Shown one piece after another: positions 23,662 to 34,424 of a DNA stretch of 64,000 bases. Each line of letters opens with the position of its first letter. Position 1 is the stretch's first letter. Below the pieces are notes generated by a model. It did not search any database and had not been told where the DNA came from. It saw only the letters and a program-made list of their open reading frames with translations. Source of the stretch: Megalopta genalis (Eukaryota; Arthropoda; Insecta; Hymenoptera; Halictidae); the NCBI RefSeq assembly GCF_051020955.1, contig NC_135022.1:7716963-7780962 (forward strand), given 5' to 3'. Both the position numbers and the translations under genes were made by a program.

Positions 23662-25735
23662 CCACTTGCGGTGCAAAGAAATTCTCGGTTGCGCGTGCCA
23701 GAACAATCGAGCGGGAATCACTTCGCGGCGCGTTCAGCGGGTGAGTTCCAGAAGAGAATATAAAGAGGCAGAAGGATAAAATTACATCTGTATCAATACT
23801 AAATTTATTTATTAATAATCTTGTAGGGTGTGATACTTTTCAAAACAACTTGGAATGTGTAACGCTACAAGACATGTTTTACGCTCCCATGTAGTTCCAC
23901 TCCGTTTTTTATGTTTAGCGCATACTACGCACCTCCGTTGTGGATTTTTTTTTGGCGTTTGTAGGTGGTATATATCTTGGGAAATGTCCCCATTGCTTCG
24001 CTTGTAAGCGACTCGGAGCATTTCCAGCAGACATCCTTCCACGTCTTTGGTAATCAGGAAGACATACTGTTTCTAAAATCTGTTCGGCTACATCGATTCG
24101 AAACTTCGAAAAAGAATACTTTTTACATTTTGGTATTTCCATTTTTTTGCAATATAAAATATATGAATTGAGCAGTGCCATATCTGCTATGTAAAAAAAT
24201 ATTTTTTTATAAGTTTTAACGTATTTTCTCATTAATTTAAAAGATGATAAATAACTATCTTGCAGATCCACTCCACCCATACCCTCATTGTATTCCAAAA
24301 CGATGTTAGGCTTTGTTGTAAGGCTTTTATTATTTTTCCACCTCTTTTTTTCCACTTCGACCATCTCAATTTTTGTATGTTTCGTGGACATTACATATAT
24401 GTCTTTTTTGTCTTTCCATTTTGCAACCAAAATTCCATTACAGGAGCGCGATATCACGTCAGAACGTTTTAGTTTTGCACCTGCGAGTTCTTTAGGCATA
24501 TTCTTCCTATTGCATCTCACTGTTCCTATGGCATTAATTTTTCTAGACTGTAACTTTTGAAATAGGCTTGGCGAAGAATACCAATTGTCCAAAAATAGAG
24601 TATGCCCGTAACCAGTTAGTACTGTGGACATAAGCATTGTGACGCTTTCGGAGACACCTACATTCGCATTTCTGTCTAAATCTTGACCAGTGTAGATTTT
24701 GAATTTAATGCAATAACCCGACTTGGATTCACATAACTTATAAAATTTCACTCCAAAACGTGCTCTTTTGGACGGATTATACTGTTTGTACGAGATCCGA
24801 CCCGTGTACTTCATTAGCGACACATCTAACGAAATGTATTCCGCGGGAGTGCAAATATTTTGAAATTTCTCATTAAAATAATCGATTACACTCCGCACTT
24901 TACATAAACGATCGTCATTATCGTTTACAACTTCGTTATCAGTAAAGTGCAAAAAGCGTGAAATTTGTGCAAATCTCCAATAGGGCATTGTTTTTCGAAA
25001 TATTGGTGTCTCGATTACGCTTCTTTTAGACCAATATGACTGCACAGTAGATTTTTTGACTTGGGACATCAAAATGCACAAAGCAAAATACGCATGTACT
25101 TCATCTATATTGGTGTCCCACCAAATGTCTTCAAATTTTCGTAATTTGCGGTTTTCATTTTGTAGTGTTTGACTGGCGTAACGATTAATTTCTGTCACAA
25201 TAATTTTCCAAAAGTCTTCTGCTAATACTTCTCTTGTCATTTGTAAAGCTGTGACATTTTGCCCAACAAGAATATGTATTCTAGATATTCTTGAATATTC
25301 CCATACTTGCGTTATATTTTCCGCGTCTTTCCAAATCCATTCCTGGGATGAAACATTCCTTTCTCTATTCTCATTCTGAACATCTTCCTCGTCGTCAGAT
25401 ATAATTCTACGCCGATTCCGACGTGGAAAAACAATTTGTTCTAGATCACTGTCAGATTCTACATTGTCTTGTCTTCTCCGTTTATTTATAGAAATAACAT
25501 CACTGGCTTCGCTATCACTTTCCATTTTACAGTCTGGGGTCAATACTAATAACTTTACACGATGAAGAGCAAGCAGAAACTGTGCCTCGGTAAAGAATTT
25601 TATTGAACAGTGGACATGCCACCCACGTCATTTATCTTTCTGTAACAATAGCCCAACGACGTGCGTAACACGTCGCTGGCGTTCCGGTAACAAAAGCATG
25701 TTGACGTGCGTGGCACGTCTTTCCACCGCAAGTGG
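23662..25735 (-). mobile_element. piggyBac-2 DNA transposon (nearly intact)
   Basis: TTAA duplications at 23658-23661 and 25736-25739 flank a 2074-bp element. Left terminus CCACTTGCGGTGCAAAGA (23662-23679) and right terminus, reverse-complemented, CCACTTGCGGTGGAAAGA: 18-bp inverted repeats with one mismatch. The transposase gene is on the minus strand. It inserted into ORF1 of the Jockey element and is the least decayed DNA transposon in the window. Confidence 0.95.
23812..25543 (-). CDS. piggyBac-2 transposase, one frameshift near its C-terminus
   Basis: Cut-and-paste transposase acting on TTAA. The frame from 25543 (MTPDCKMESDSEASDV) is open for 542 codons: acidic, Arg-rich N-terminus to about residue 70, then DDE_Tnp_1_7 with catalytic Asp at about 240 (ISLDVSLMKYTGR), 319 (LFLDNWYSSP) and 426 (GGVDLQDS). 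At an A9 run on the minus strand (about 23946-23954) it leaves frame. The +1 frame continues the C-terminal Cys-rich domain (RRCVVCAKHKKRSGTTWE to CFEKYHTLQDY) and stops at 23812. One expected Cys is Arg (WERKTC). The break may be a homopolymer miscount; otherwise the protein lacks its terminal DNA-binding module. Confidence 0.92.
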
Positions 25736-25800
25736 TTAAAGTGAGCAGACTCATCACTGGCGTTGAGCCTCACAGTATCTTCGTCTAGTTGTTTTACCAT
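25600..25800 (-). pseudogene. Jockey ORF1, 5' piece beyond piggyBac-2
   Basis: Starts MVKQLDEDTVRLNASDESAH. It joins the 23657 side (KSMEILKENNLQFHSFT) directly when piggyBac-2 and one TTAA are ignored. This gives the normal order of a Jockey ORF1, an acidic leader followed by a FH-S-F/Y-T block. The open frame runs on into piggyBac-2 sequence only by chance. Confidence 0.65.
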
Positions 25801-25971
25801 AAATGACTGTGTTAAGTTTATTTTCTGAAATCAATGCTATTATAGTTTTTATCTTTGATTTTGTTATATATATTGGTGGCATTCTGCCCTTCCCTTTTGG
25901 TGTGGTGACATTTTCGGGAGTCCCCTGCGTTTATTTGTTCTCAGCGCACTCTGCCGCGAAGAGATTGTAAA

Positions 25972-26930
25972 GGGTGTCCCAAAATTCACGCAAGAAATAA
26001 TTTTGATAGAAAACACAGATTTATAATTAAAAATTGTAAATTTTTTATTGATTTATATAGTATACAGTGTAGGGTTATGTATGGAATAGCATATCGGGTA
26101 AATGGCCTCCACGACTTTGCTGGCACATACGCACTCTTTTGTTGAAATTTTCCATGATTGTTTTGCATAAATGTGGCTGAATTTCGTTGATACAGCGCTC
26201 AATTTCCTCCTTCAAGGCGTGGGTGGTCGTGGACTTGTTGACATAAACCTTAGACTTCAAAAAACCCCAAAGAAAAAGATCCAACGGCGTTAAATCGCAT
26301 GATCTGAGCGGCCAATTCTGATCACCAAAACGGGAAATTACACGACCAGGAAATGACTCATGCAATAATTGAATTGTTTCTCGGGCTGTATGGCATGTGG
26401 CACCGTCTTGTTGAAACCACATGCCGTCCACATTCATGTCTTGCAATTTTGGCACAAAAAACTGGATCATCATGTCGCGATAGCGAGCACCATTAACCGT
26501 TATTGTCTGACCAGCTGCATTTTCGAAGAAGAATGGTCCGATGATGCCTCCAACCCAAAATCCGCACCAAACAGTGACACGTTGTGGATGCATTTGTTTC
26601 TCAACAATCACTTGTGGATTTTCTGAACCCCAAATGCGACAATTTTGTCGATTAACAAAGCCATCCAGATGAAAATGAGCCTCATCGCTGAAGATGATTT
26701 TGTTCGAAAAATCAGCATCCACTTTTTGTTGTTCCATAATCCATTCAACGAACTCTCTTCGCTGTGCGTGGTCAGTAGGCTTCAGTTCTTGAGTCAATTG
26801 AACTTTGTAAGCATGAAGATGCAATTCTTGACCACGGCGCCGAATTGATGTTCCTGGACTCTCAGCAACACTCTCTCGAACTGCTTCAATGTTTTGTGTT
26901 GAACGACTTGTTGAAGGACGGCCAGACTGT
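25972..26930 (-). mobile_element. mariner/Tc1-type DNA transposon, truncated
   Basis: One terminus is visible at about 25972 (AAAGGGTGTCCCAAAATTCA on plus), next to a TA and immediately beside the Jockey 5' end. The other half is lost: the sequence stops at the TTAA (26931) where piggyBac-3 begins. The transposase lies on the minus strand. Confidence 0.85.
26075..26930 (-). pseudogene. mariner-like transposase, N-terminus missing
   Basis: The open part, 26824-26075 (249 aa), has the catalytic residues IIFSDEAHFHLDG (Asp 1), WFQQDGATCHTA (Asp 2) and CDLTPLDLFLWGF (Asp 3), with about 36 residues between the last two. This fits the broad mariner/maT-like group rather than classical DD34D mariner. 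Upstream, SGRPSTSRSTQNIEAVRESV and SIRRRGQEL are in another frame. About 20 codons expected between SIRRR and HLHAYKVQL are deleted. The helix-turn-helix N-terminus is absent, cut at the TTAA shared with piggyBac-3. Confidence 0.85.
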
Positions 26931-26934
26931 TTAA

Positions 26935-29057
26935 CCCTTTTGCGGCGGAGCGCTCTGAAATGAGTTGCGCTCTAAGCAGCCGATGCCAGATCGACCGCGC
27001 GGACAAAATACGCGAGTCGTTCCGAACGCGGTGTGCGGAGCTGATTTTGCTGGTTATTTCTCTAACGCGGCTGGCCGGCACGCCGATCAAACAATAATAT
27101 TAATAATAATAACAATTTTAGTAATGTTTAACAATCTTTAATAATCTTAGATAATTTTTAATAATATTTCTTTGTGTGGTACAATCTAAAGCAGGGTTCA
27201 ATACATAAACCAACTTTACAGTCTTTACATTCAAATCGTGTTTCGGTTCGCTTTTTGTGTTTGCTGCAAACCACACATTTCCGCCGACCGTTCTGCCGCT
27301 TTCCTGTGGGATTGATATATTTGGATGGAAAATGTGTTTGAACCAAACGTAACAGATTATCTTTGGATGCAGTTTGGCCTCCAGACTTATTGTTACATTT
27401 ATTTTTATTTGAATATTTGAGTAGAATTTCTCTAATGAGACGTAAATGAAATTTCGCAAATGTTATATTCTGTTCCGACGTAATTTTGTAAAGTATGTAA
27501 GTATTGTAAATCGAAAGGTCCACCATATGGAAAAATAATTTCTTATACCATTTTAGAGTTTTACGAATAGTATTAATGGAATTTAAAATCATATCCGTTT
27601 TATCAACTGCTCCCATAACGCGATTAAAGTCTACTACGACAGTTGGTTTTAGAATTGGTCTTCCCGTTTTAATATCATTTCTTTTTGTTTCTGTATACTC
27701 AGCAGAATGATAACTTGATAACATTAGCACTTCTCTTTTGTCCATCCATTTTAGTGCTAATAATTTATCCGTAGATTGAAATGCAACTTCGCCTTTGCAT
27801 AATTTATTGGATATATTAGGCATTCCACGTCTGGTTTTCTTCACGGTTCCAAATGCATGTGTCCTATTGTGATGTAAGAGAGAAAATAATGCCGGGCTTG
27901 GATACCAGTTATCGGTGACCAAAACATGACCCTTATTTAGATACGGTTCCATCAACGTCATGACAATATTTCCTGATTTTCAAATTTCTGCTAAATTATT
28001 GTTTGTTATATCCGTGCGCGCTCCACAATAGACAATAAAATCTTGGATATATCCAGTATAACAGTCACAAATTTCATACGACTTGATGCCAAATCTGTTT
28101 CGTTTCGAAGGTATATACTGCTTGAAGAAACATCGTCCTTTGAAAAGCAGCAAGCTTTCGTCGATGCATAAATACTTGTACGGCTAAAATGCTCGTGAAA
28201 AAGAATTTCGCAGTCTGTCGATGATGCTCCGAATTTTTATTAGCACGTCTTGATTTGTTGTTTCATTGTTATCATGAAAGTGCAGCATTTGTAATAGAGA
28301 TTTATACCTGCCTTTTGTCATTATTCTTGGAAAATTTTCCGTTCGTAATAACTCGTCGGTTGAACAATATTCTTCTATTGATACTTTTCTTACTCTTGAC
28401 ATTAACATCGACAGAGCAAAAAATCGATACATTTCGGTAACTGTTGTATTTTTCCATGCCAACAATCGTGAGTGCCTACTGCGTACAGTTTTCGTAGTAT
28501 AATAAGCATTGCTTTCTCTTACAATATGTTCAACCATATTTTCGGAAAGCCAAATTTTGTGCGCTCCAAAGAAATTGCCGCGGATCGATGTCTGGTAATT
28601 CCTCAATGTTCTCAGAATCAGATTCCGAACTACTTGGCAGTAGGCGCTTTTTATTATATGCATTTGGAATTCTACCTTTGTATCCAATTTCTCCAAACAT
28701 TTCAGACAGGTCAGAATCCGATGAAAATTCCATATCATCGTAGCTCATATTCGTCGTCCATTTGTCCATGATTAGGGCAAAATTTGTGGATAATTATATT
28801 TGATTATGTAAAAAAAACCTTTGCACAAGAAGCGTATGCTGCTAGCACGTCAAAAACAAACGACTTAATGGACATTATTGGGCAGTTGTTGATAACAAAC
28901 GAACGGTGCCTTCGTTCGAAGAGAGCGGCTCCGGATGGGCACCATCTGGCGCTGTTCGTTCGCAGCGGGTAAATTTGCCTGAGCGTCATCAGGCGCTGTT
29001 CGCTGAGAGTGAGCATCTATAGATGAGCGCCTAAAGGCGCTGTTCGCCGCGAAAGGG
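26935..29057 (-). mobile_element. piggyBac-3 DNA transposon (decayed), with mismatched flanks
   Basis: TTAA at 26931-26934 and 29058-29061. Termini CCCTTTTGCGGCG and, from the right, CCCTTTCGCGGCG. The 2123-bp element carries a minus-strand transposase pseudogene. The left flank is mariner coding sequence and the right flank is R1-clade reverse transcriptase sequence. Neither host element continues on the other side, so it did not simply insert into one continuous sequence. Subterminal GGCGCTGTTCG-like words repeat near 28950-29045. Confidence 0.92.
27158..28769 (-). pseudogene. piggyBac transposase (piggyBac-3), disabled
   Basis: N-terminus at 28769 (MDKWTTNMSYDDMEFSSDSD). A frame change near 28560 leads into 28738-28184 (WLSENMVEHIVRESNAYY; SIEEYCSTDELLRTENF). 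The first catalytic Asp is in CIDESLLLFKGR near 28155, followed by a TGA near 27980. The 27961-27158 frame (267 aa) is intact: VLVTDNWYPSPALF (Asp 2), NRVMGAVDKTDM (Asp 3) and a complete C-terminal Cys-rich domain (RRKCVVCSKHKKR to CFRLYHTKKYY). Confidence 0.88.
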
Positions 29058-29061
29058 TTAA

Positions 29062-30210
29062 ATCTGGGGCCGAAGTTGACGCCTAGGTATCTGACGGTCT
29101 TCTTCATTGCTATTGATCCATTCCCGATCTTGATCGTGGGAGGGCGTCTGATTTCAAGGAGTCCCTTGAGAAGGATCATTTCCGTTTTAGAGTCCGACAG
29201 ATGCAGCTTGTGTGGCTTGCACCAGTCGGCTATGGTCTTCGTGGTAGCATTGCCTCTGACCTCGAGTTCCCTCCTGGAGTCGCCAGGGATCAGGACCAGG
29301 AGGTCGTCGGCATATGCTATGGTAATTATGTTGCAGCGAGCCAGAGTGTTTAGAAGACCGTCAAACACCAGGTTCCAAAACCTCGGACCCAGGACTGAGC
29401 CCTGCGGGCAACCCTTTGTCATCCTTTTTTCTGCAATGTTATTATTGTTCTTGATCTGCACAGACCTCCCCGAGAGATAACTCTGGATAAGCCTGTACAG
29501 ATTCGCCGGACAGTTGCGCTTCTTCAGGTTGTCCAGGGTTGAGGGCCACCAGACATTGTCGAATGCGCCAGCTATGTCGAGTAGTATTCCAATCACGTAT
29601 CTCTCTCGGCTTTATGAAGTGATCCGCCTGACTCTCACAATTGCTTCCTCCGTGGATCTGGCTGGACGGAAGCTGAATTGCTGGTCAGAGGTATGTGGGT
29701 GATTCTCAAAGATGCCTTTTAGTCTTTCTGCTGTTAGCCTCTCCAGAACCTTGCTAAGGACCGGGAGGAGGCATACAGACCTGTAGGATTTGGGGTTGGC
29801 GGGGTCCTTTTCTTCGTTCTTCAGAAGAACTTTGACGTCCCCCCGCTTCCACCTTACCGGAAATGTCGCCGATGAGAGACACGTGTTGTACATATGTGTG
29901 ATTTTCGCGTGTAGTATGGGCAAGGCCCTTTGTACTACTTCCGGTTCCATTGCGTCAATGCCTGGGGCCTTCCCCCTTTTCAGTTTCCGGATGGCCGTGT
30001 CGATCTCTGAAATGGTGAATGAAGTGGTGTCAGTAGTGTTGGGCGATTCATCAGGTACGAGGCTACTCAGAAGCAGTGCAGCAGTGTCTTGCCATGTCAT
30101 TGTGTGTGTGTGCTGTTGTCTGTGAGGTTGTTGCAAGCTTTAGCGGCGTGGACTTTCCTAGTTTGTAGTCTATAGACTACTCCCCAGGGGTCTTTATTCC
30201 CCTCAGTTGT
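29062..30210 (-). mobile_element. R1-clade retrotransposon fragment A
   Basis: Minus strand, reverse-transcriptase core only. Its 3' side is cut at the piggyBac-3 TTAA inside GVNFGPRF. Its 5' side joins fragment B near 30210 in the middle of another reverse transcriptase. Sequence is closest to elements D and E (LLEIRRPPTIKIGN, YLGVNFGPRF). Confidence 0.8.
29062..30210 (-). pseudogene. R1-clade reverse transcriptase, fragment A
   Basis: 30136-29612 carries the fingers (KRGKAPGIDAMEPEVVQR, YRSVCLLPVLSKVLERL, QQFSFRPARSTEEAI). A frame change near 29600 leads to 29596-29062 with LLDIAGAFDNVWW, GCPQGSVLGPRFWN and the YADD box IAYADDLLVL. Upstream (30210-30136) is the DPWGVVYRLQT linker typical of R1-clade ORF2. 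Endonuclease and C-terminal zinc knuckle are absent. Confidence 0.82.
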
Positions 30211-31107
30211 CACAACGGAGAGGAGACAGATCGGTCGGTAGGACTTCGGGGCCTTCACGTCCTTGCCCTCTCCCTTCAGGAGCACTCTGAGGGAGCCCAC
30301 CTTCCTGGTGGGGGAAAGACGCCCCAACGAAGGCACCCGTTGAATAGACGAACTAGCTGTCCTAACATTACTTTCGCGGCGGCCTTCAGCGCTCGGACCT
30401 CGATGAGGTCCGGTCCTGGTGCCTTGTCATTTCCGAATGTGCGGATCGCATCCACGACCTCGTCCGGTGAAAACGGAGAGGCGTCCGCGGTGTTTGGCGC
30501 GATTCGCACGTTCTCCCTAATCTCTCGCTGCGCGGGCGTGTCGTCTTCCGGCCGGTCGTCCGGGACGTGTGCTTCCAGAAGTTTGTTGGCTGTCTCTATC
30601 GCGCTCGTGGTATTGTCGTTGACTCGCCGGAGGGTGCTGAGCACCCTCTCGACACGGAGCTTGTTCGCTTGCAGCTTGTACACGAAGCCCCAAGGCTCCG
30701 TGTTCCCCTACGACGATACAAAGTTTCGCCAACTCTCGAGTTTCGCCCTCTTCACCTCTATGCTGTAGTTCCGCAACGAAGTGCGGTACTCCAGCAGTTT
30801 TTGGAGGCATGAGGACTCATCTCTTTCCTTCTGGAAGGCACGTCTCTGTCGGTAGACAGCCTTCTTCATGACCGTAAGCCCTTTCGTCCACCACGGATTG
30901 GACTTCCTGAACCTACGCTTTCTCGGCATTGACGCGGTGCAGGCATCTTTAATGATGTCTGTGAGCGTTTCTGCCATTCCTATTGTTTCTTCTGCTGACT
31001 CCAGGCTCAGGACTTCGAGCCTCGATCGTGAAAGATCGGACAGGGTCTCGGAGAATCGTTCCCAGTCGGCCCGACGAGTGTCGAACCGAGAGTTCGCGAC
31101 ACCGCGA
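30211..31107 (-). pseudogene. R1-clade retrotransposon fragment B (endonuclease end and RT start)
   Basis: Reads RFDTRRADWERFSETLSDLS (31090), RKSNPWWTKGL, then an in-frame TAG near 30708, GFVYKLQANKLRVERVLST, NDKAPGPDLIEVRAL and VLLKGEGKDVKAPKSYRPIC, ending at the junction with A near 30210. It closely parallels the same stretch of element C and is a second copy of that family. Both ends are recombination or deletion junctions inside coding sequence. Confidence 0.8.
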
Positions 31108-32863
31108 ACGCTACGAATCTATTCTCAACTGAGGTTTCGAGTAACCTCAGGAGACCGTCGAACATAAGGTTCCAGCACGCGGGGCCGAGGACGGAACCTT
31201 GCGGGCATCCTCTTGTCGCGCGCTTGGAGATCCTTTCTGTTCCTACCGTGAGACTGACCTTGCGGTCCTCGAAGTAATTGGAGATTACCTCGAAGACGTT
31301 GCACGGACAGTCTCGATTCCTAAGACTACCTAACACTAGGGGCCACCAGACGTTGTCGAAGGCTCCGGAAATGTCGAAGAGTAGTGCGATCACATGCCGA
31401 TGTTCGGTGTCATCAACCATGCGGCGCAACTCGACAATTGCATCTTCAGTCGACTTTCCGCGCGTAAACCCGAACTGTCTGTTGGAGATGCGTCCCGTCG
31501 CCATCGCCGTCTGCTCTAATCTGCTCTTAAGGAGCTTCTCGAAAGTTTTCCCGATCACGGAGAGGAGACATATTGGTCGGTAGGATTTTGGGTCCTTCTC
31601 GTCCTTTCCTTCGCCTTTCAGGAGGATTCTCAGAGAGCCCACCTTCCAGGCGGAGGGGAAGACGCCCCATCGAAGGCACCCATTGAATAATCGCGAGAGT
31701 TCCCCGAGGATCGTTTTCGCGGAGGCCTTCAGGACCTGTACCTCGATGAGGTCCGGTCCTGGCACCTTTTTATTTTCGAAGAAACGAATTGCTCCGGCCA
31801 CCTCCACCAAGGAAAAGGGCGAGGCGTCGGCGGTATTCGGGGCGATTCGCGCCTCTTCCCGGAGAACCCTTTGTGTCGGCGAGTCGAGTTCAGGTCGGTC
31901 GTCAGGGACGTGGGCTTCCAGAAGCTCGCTGGCGGTTTCCAAAGCACCGGTTGTACTTTTATTGTTGCGCCGGAGTGTGCTTATCACTTTCTCTACACGG
32001 AGTTTATTTGCCTGGAGCTTGTATACGATGCCCCAGGGCTCCGTGTTCCCGTTCGACGTCACGAAGTTTTGCCAGCTTTCCCGTTTCGTCCTCTTCACCT
32101 TCCTACTGTAGTTCCGCAACGAAGTACGGTATTCCTGCAGTTTTTGGAGGCGGGAGGGTCCGTCTATCGTCTTCTGGAAGCCACGCCTCTGCCTGTACAC
32201 GGTCTTTTTGAGCTTAGTTAGCTCTTTTGTCCACCACGGGTTGGACTTCCTAAATTTCCTTTTTCTAGGCATTGACGCAGTGCAGGCGTCAGTGATGACG
32301 GCTGTGAGCGTCTCTGCCATCCTACTTACATCTTCCACCGACCCCAAACTCAAGACTTCGAGCCTCGACCGTGAGTGGTCGGACAGGGCCTCCGAGAACC
32401 GCTCCCAATCCGCTCGACGAGTGTCGAAGCGAGAGTTCGCTGCTCCCTGATTTCCCGTCGCGGCCCTAGGTGCCCGCAGCCGGATGTCGATGGCGTTATG
32501 ATCGCTAGTCGTCCATTCGCTTCTTATCCTCCATTCTTTAATATAGGGGACCATGGAGGGGGATGCCAAGGTAACGTCGATGTATGACGATCCTTTTGGC
32601 GTCCAGAAGGTGGGTGGTTGACTAGCGTCGTTAGCTACAGTTAATCTAAACGCGGAGACTAATCTTTCTAACTGCGCTCCCCTCTCGTTTGTGCTGTGCG
32701 GGCTCCAGAGCGAGGATTGCGCGTTCGCGTCGACTGAAGTTATTATTCTCTTCCCCCTCAATGCCAGGAGTACCGTCTCCAAATGCTTGAGGTGCTTCTC
32801 TATCTCATCTTGTTGTTGGAAATAATAAGACACCGCGTAGAAGGAGAAGCCGGGGGCCAGCAC
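31108..32863 (-). pseudogene. Element C ORF2: endonuclease C-half and reverse transcriptase
   Basis: Open from 32863. Endonuclease second half: SVDANAQSSLWSP, SYIDVTLASP, WTTSDHNAIDIRL. Then RKFRKSNPWWTKELTKLKK, GNTEPWGIVYKLQANKLR, KVPGPDLIEVQVLKAS, YRPICLLSVIGKTFEKLL, LFDISGAFDNVWWPLVL and RGCPQGSVLGPACWN. The frame leaves the family at FVAFA, exactly where the catalytic DD is expected, and continues by chance into fragment B. The enzyme is dead because the active-site Asp pair and everything after are missing. Confidence 0.88.
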
Positions 32864-32904
32864 TTCCGCACATGCGCAGTGCGGATTACTGAGCTGCGAG
32901 ATGT

Positions 32905-33765
32905 TCAGCTGTAGGATCGTCGCATGTTCAGCTGTAGGATCCTAACTCCCGTGGTTACATTCGCGATCGCGGGGCCGCGGTTTCGCGTTGGGGTTGGGGG
33001 GACGCGGAGGTTGGTTTTCCTAATATTCCCTATATTCGCAGCGTCGCACCTTACGAGGTGGACGCGGACGGCGCGAAGACCGATCCCGTCCAATTGTTTA
33101 TCCGAATCTACTCCTGTTGCATTGCCTAGGTCGTTACCGATGTCCCTCCTAATCCTAGCGGTTAATTCCGCCACAGGGACCCCAGGGACGGGAGTCCCTG
33201 TGTCCGAGGCCCTTGCTTTGTATTTTGTGTCTGGCATTAATGGTTTTTTGAAAAATAACTTCCCGCCTTCGTCCTTTCTCGTTCGTTTTCCGTTCTCATG
33301 TCCGTCTGAATAGCATTGGTCGTATGTGAATGTACGGCTTTCGGCTGGCGATTTTTTCTCGTTGTTTTGGGCTCCTTGTCAGACCCTTCCCGTTACTTTG
33401 CTCTTCCTCTTTTGTCTTTTGTCTTTCGTTCCTTTGGCTCTTCCGACCTCTCGAACCCTATGTTTTCTTCTGGGTGTTATTACCCAGTCGGGGCACTACT
33501 CCCCTTTTGTTTGGGCGTTACTTCCCTTTTTTTTTCTTTTATGGGCTCCACCCTGCCCATGGGCTCCCTCAGGCCCGATATCACCTGGCCTAGGCCCTAC
33601 AAACACTCTTGGCTCTGGAAGGTGAGGTTGCCGACCCTCAAGCGTAGACACACAGTCAGGCCCCAGTCCTTTCGCAGCGGCAGCATTGGTTTCCCCCGAA
33701 GTAGTAGCTAGAAGGTGGAATATTCCTTTTTTTTTGTTTGCTACGTCCTTCGGGGTACTCATAGC
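32905..33765 (-). pseudogene. Element C ORF1 (gag) N-terminal part
   Basis: One frame runs from MSTPKDVANKKKGIFHLL (about 33762) to about 32960, with two stops near 33495 and 33365. It ends in RGPAIANVTTGVRILQLN, the start of an endonuclease. The knuckle region expected between gag and endonuclease is missing, so ORF1 is fused to ORF2 by deletion. An 18-bp direct duplication (ATGTTCAGCTGTAGGATC) at about 32902-32942 disrupts the join. Confidence 0.55.
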
Positions 33766-33882
33766 AGGAACCACGGGGAGGTCGCTGCTTGCTAGCCATG
33801 CACCCCTTTGTCTGGCTTCAACGTACTGGCCGTATGGGCGGTCCGCTTCCACGAGAAAAGGGATACATTAGCAACTCCCGCC

Positions 33883-33896
33883 AGTAGATAGGGACA
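33883..33896 (-). repeat. R1-type 14-bp target-site sequence, copy 1
   Basis: Minus strand TGTCCCTATCTACT. As I recall it, this is identical to the duplication made by R1 elements in 28S rDNA. It stands between element C (5' end at 33882) and a 71-bp fragment (33897-33967) that ends ACACTAGA, the end seen at the other copies. Confidence 0.75.
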
Positions 33897-33967
33897 TCTA
33901 GTGTGAATCCGGTCACCGCGAGGGTGACGCAGATATGTTACCTCGCCCTTACGGGCATACACAACTA

Positions 33968-33981
33968 AGTAGATAGGGACA
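33968..33981 (-). repeat. R1-type 14-bp target-site sequence, copy 2
   Basis: Same 14-mer, separating the 71-bp fragment 33897-33967 from fragment H. On minus it is preceded by GACATTAGA, paralleling GACACTAGC at the 44.7 kb copy. Confidence 0.75.
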
Positions 33982-34408
33982 TCTAATGTCTACAATAATT
34001 GAGCAACAGGGCCGAGGCCGGCTCTGGCCGGGCGAAGCAGTGCTTGCTTATGCCGGTCGATGTTAAAGCAGCTGAAACCACTGCGAAGAGAGAGGTCCGC
34101 ATCCGGAAACTGCGGGCGTTGTGCTTGGAGAAACCCCCTCCTCACCGTTTACCGGTTCATCGGAAGGGAAGATCGTACCGCGAGTGTGGTGACTCATTTA
34201 GCCACTCCCCCGGCGAGTCGGCCCCCGGGATGGGGGGGGGCGAGCCGCCGGGAGAATGTTTCCAGCGGGGGCCACGGGGAGGCGTAGTCACCAGCGTAGC
34301 GCTCGATCTCTTACAGGTTCTCCATTTGAGAGTTTTGCGGCGGCCGTCGTCGCGACTCGCTGGGGAGCGGCTCGCGAGGACATTCTCCGCGGGTTACCCC
34401 GGAACACC
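33982..34408 (-). mobile_element. Short R1-clade remnant H (end-to-end, 427 bp)
   Basis: Bounded by the R1-type 14-mer on one side and GTTGTCTAGGACAGTT on the other. It is GC-rich, without a recognisable domain, and looks like 5' and 3' untranslated sequence of one or two elements with the body deleted. The open frames on plus are not supported. Confidence 0.5.
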
Positions 34409-34424
34409 GTTGTCTAGGACAGTT
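34409..34424. repeat. 16-bp target duplication of element G, 3' side
   Basis: GTTGTCTAGGACAGTT, identical to 39910-39925 at the 5' end of element G. Confidence 0.8.

Larger units (their letters stand above)
19030..25971 (-). mobile_element. Jockey-clade non-LTR retrotransposon, split by piggyBac-2
   Basis: Minus-strand element with its 3' poly(A) at 19030-19046 (T-run on plus) and its 5' end near 25971. ORF1 (gag with three zinc knuckles) and ORF2 (endonuclease-reverse transcriptase) overlap by 16 bp around 22736-22751. piggyBac-2 interrupts ORF1 at a TTAA (23658-23661 and 25736-25739). Without the insertion the element is about 4.9 kb, full-length by family standards. Damage: a C15 run in ORF1 (22943-22957), a deletion with frameshift in ORF2 near 20940, and a stop at 19979. 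Confidence 0.88.
31108..33882 (-). mobile_element. R1-clade retrotransposon C, 3'-truncated
   Basis: Starts at the R1-type 14-mer (33883-33896) and runs on minus through a degenerate ORF1 N-terminus, a deleted ORF1/endonuclease boundary and ORF2 to 31108. There the reverse transcriptase stops just before the YADD box and joins fragment B. Confidence 0.82.

Noticed and set aside
33316..33711. 131-codon plus-strand frame, Phe/Leu/Pro-rich with membrane-like look
   Set aside because: Antisense of the degenerate ORF1 of element C. Hydrophobicity comes from reading a C/T-rich strand.
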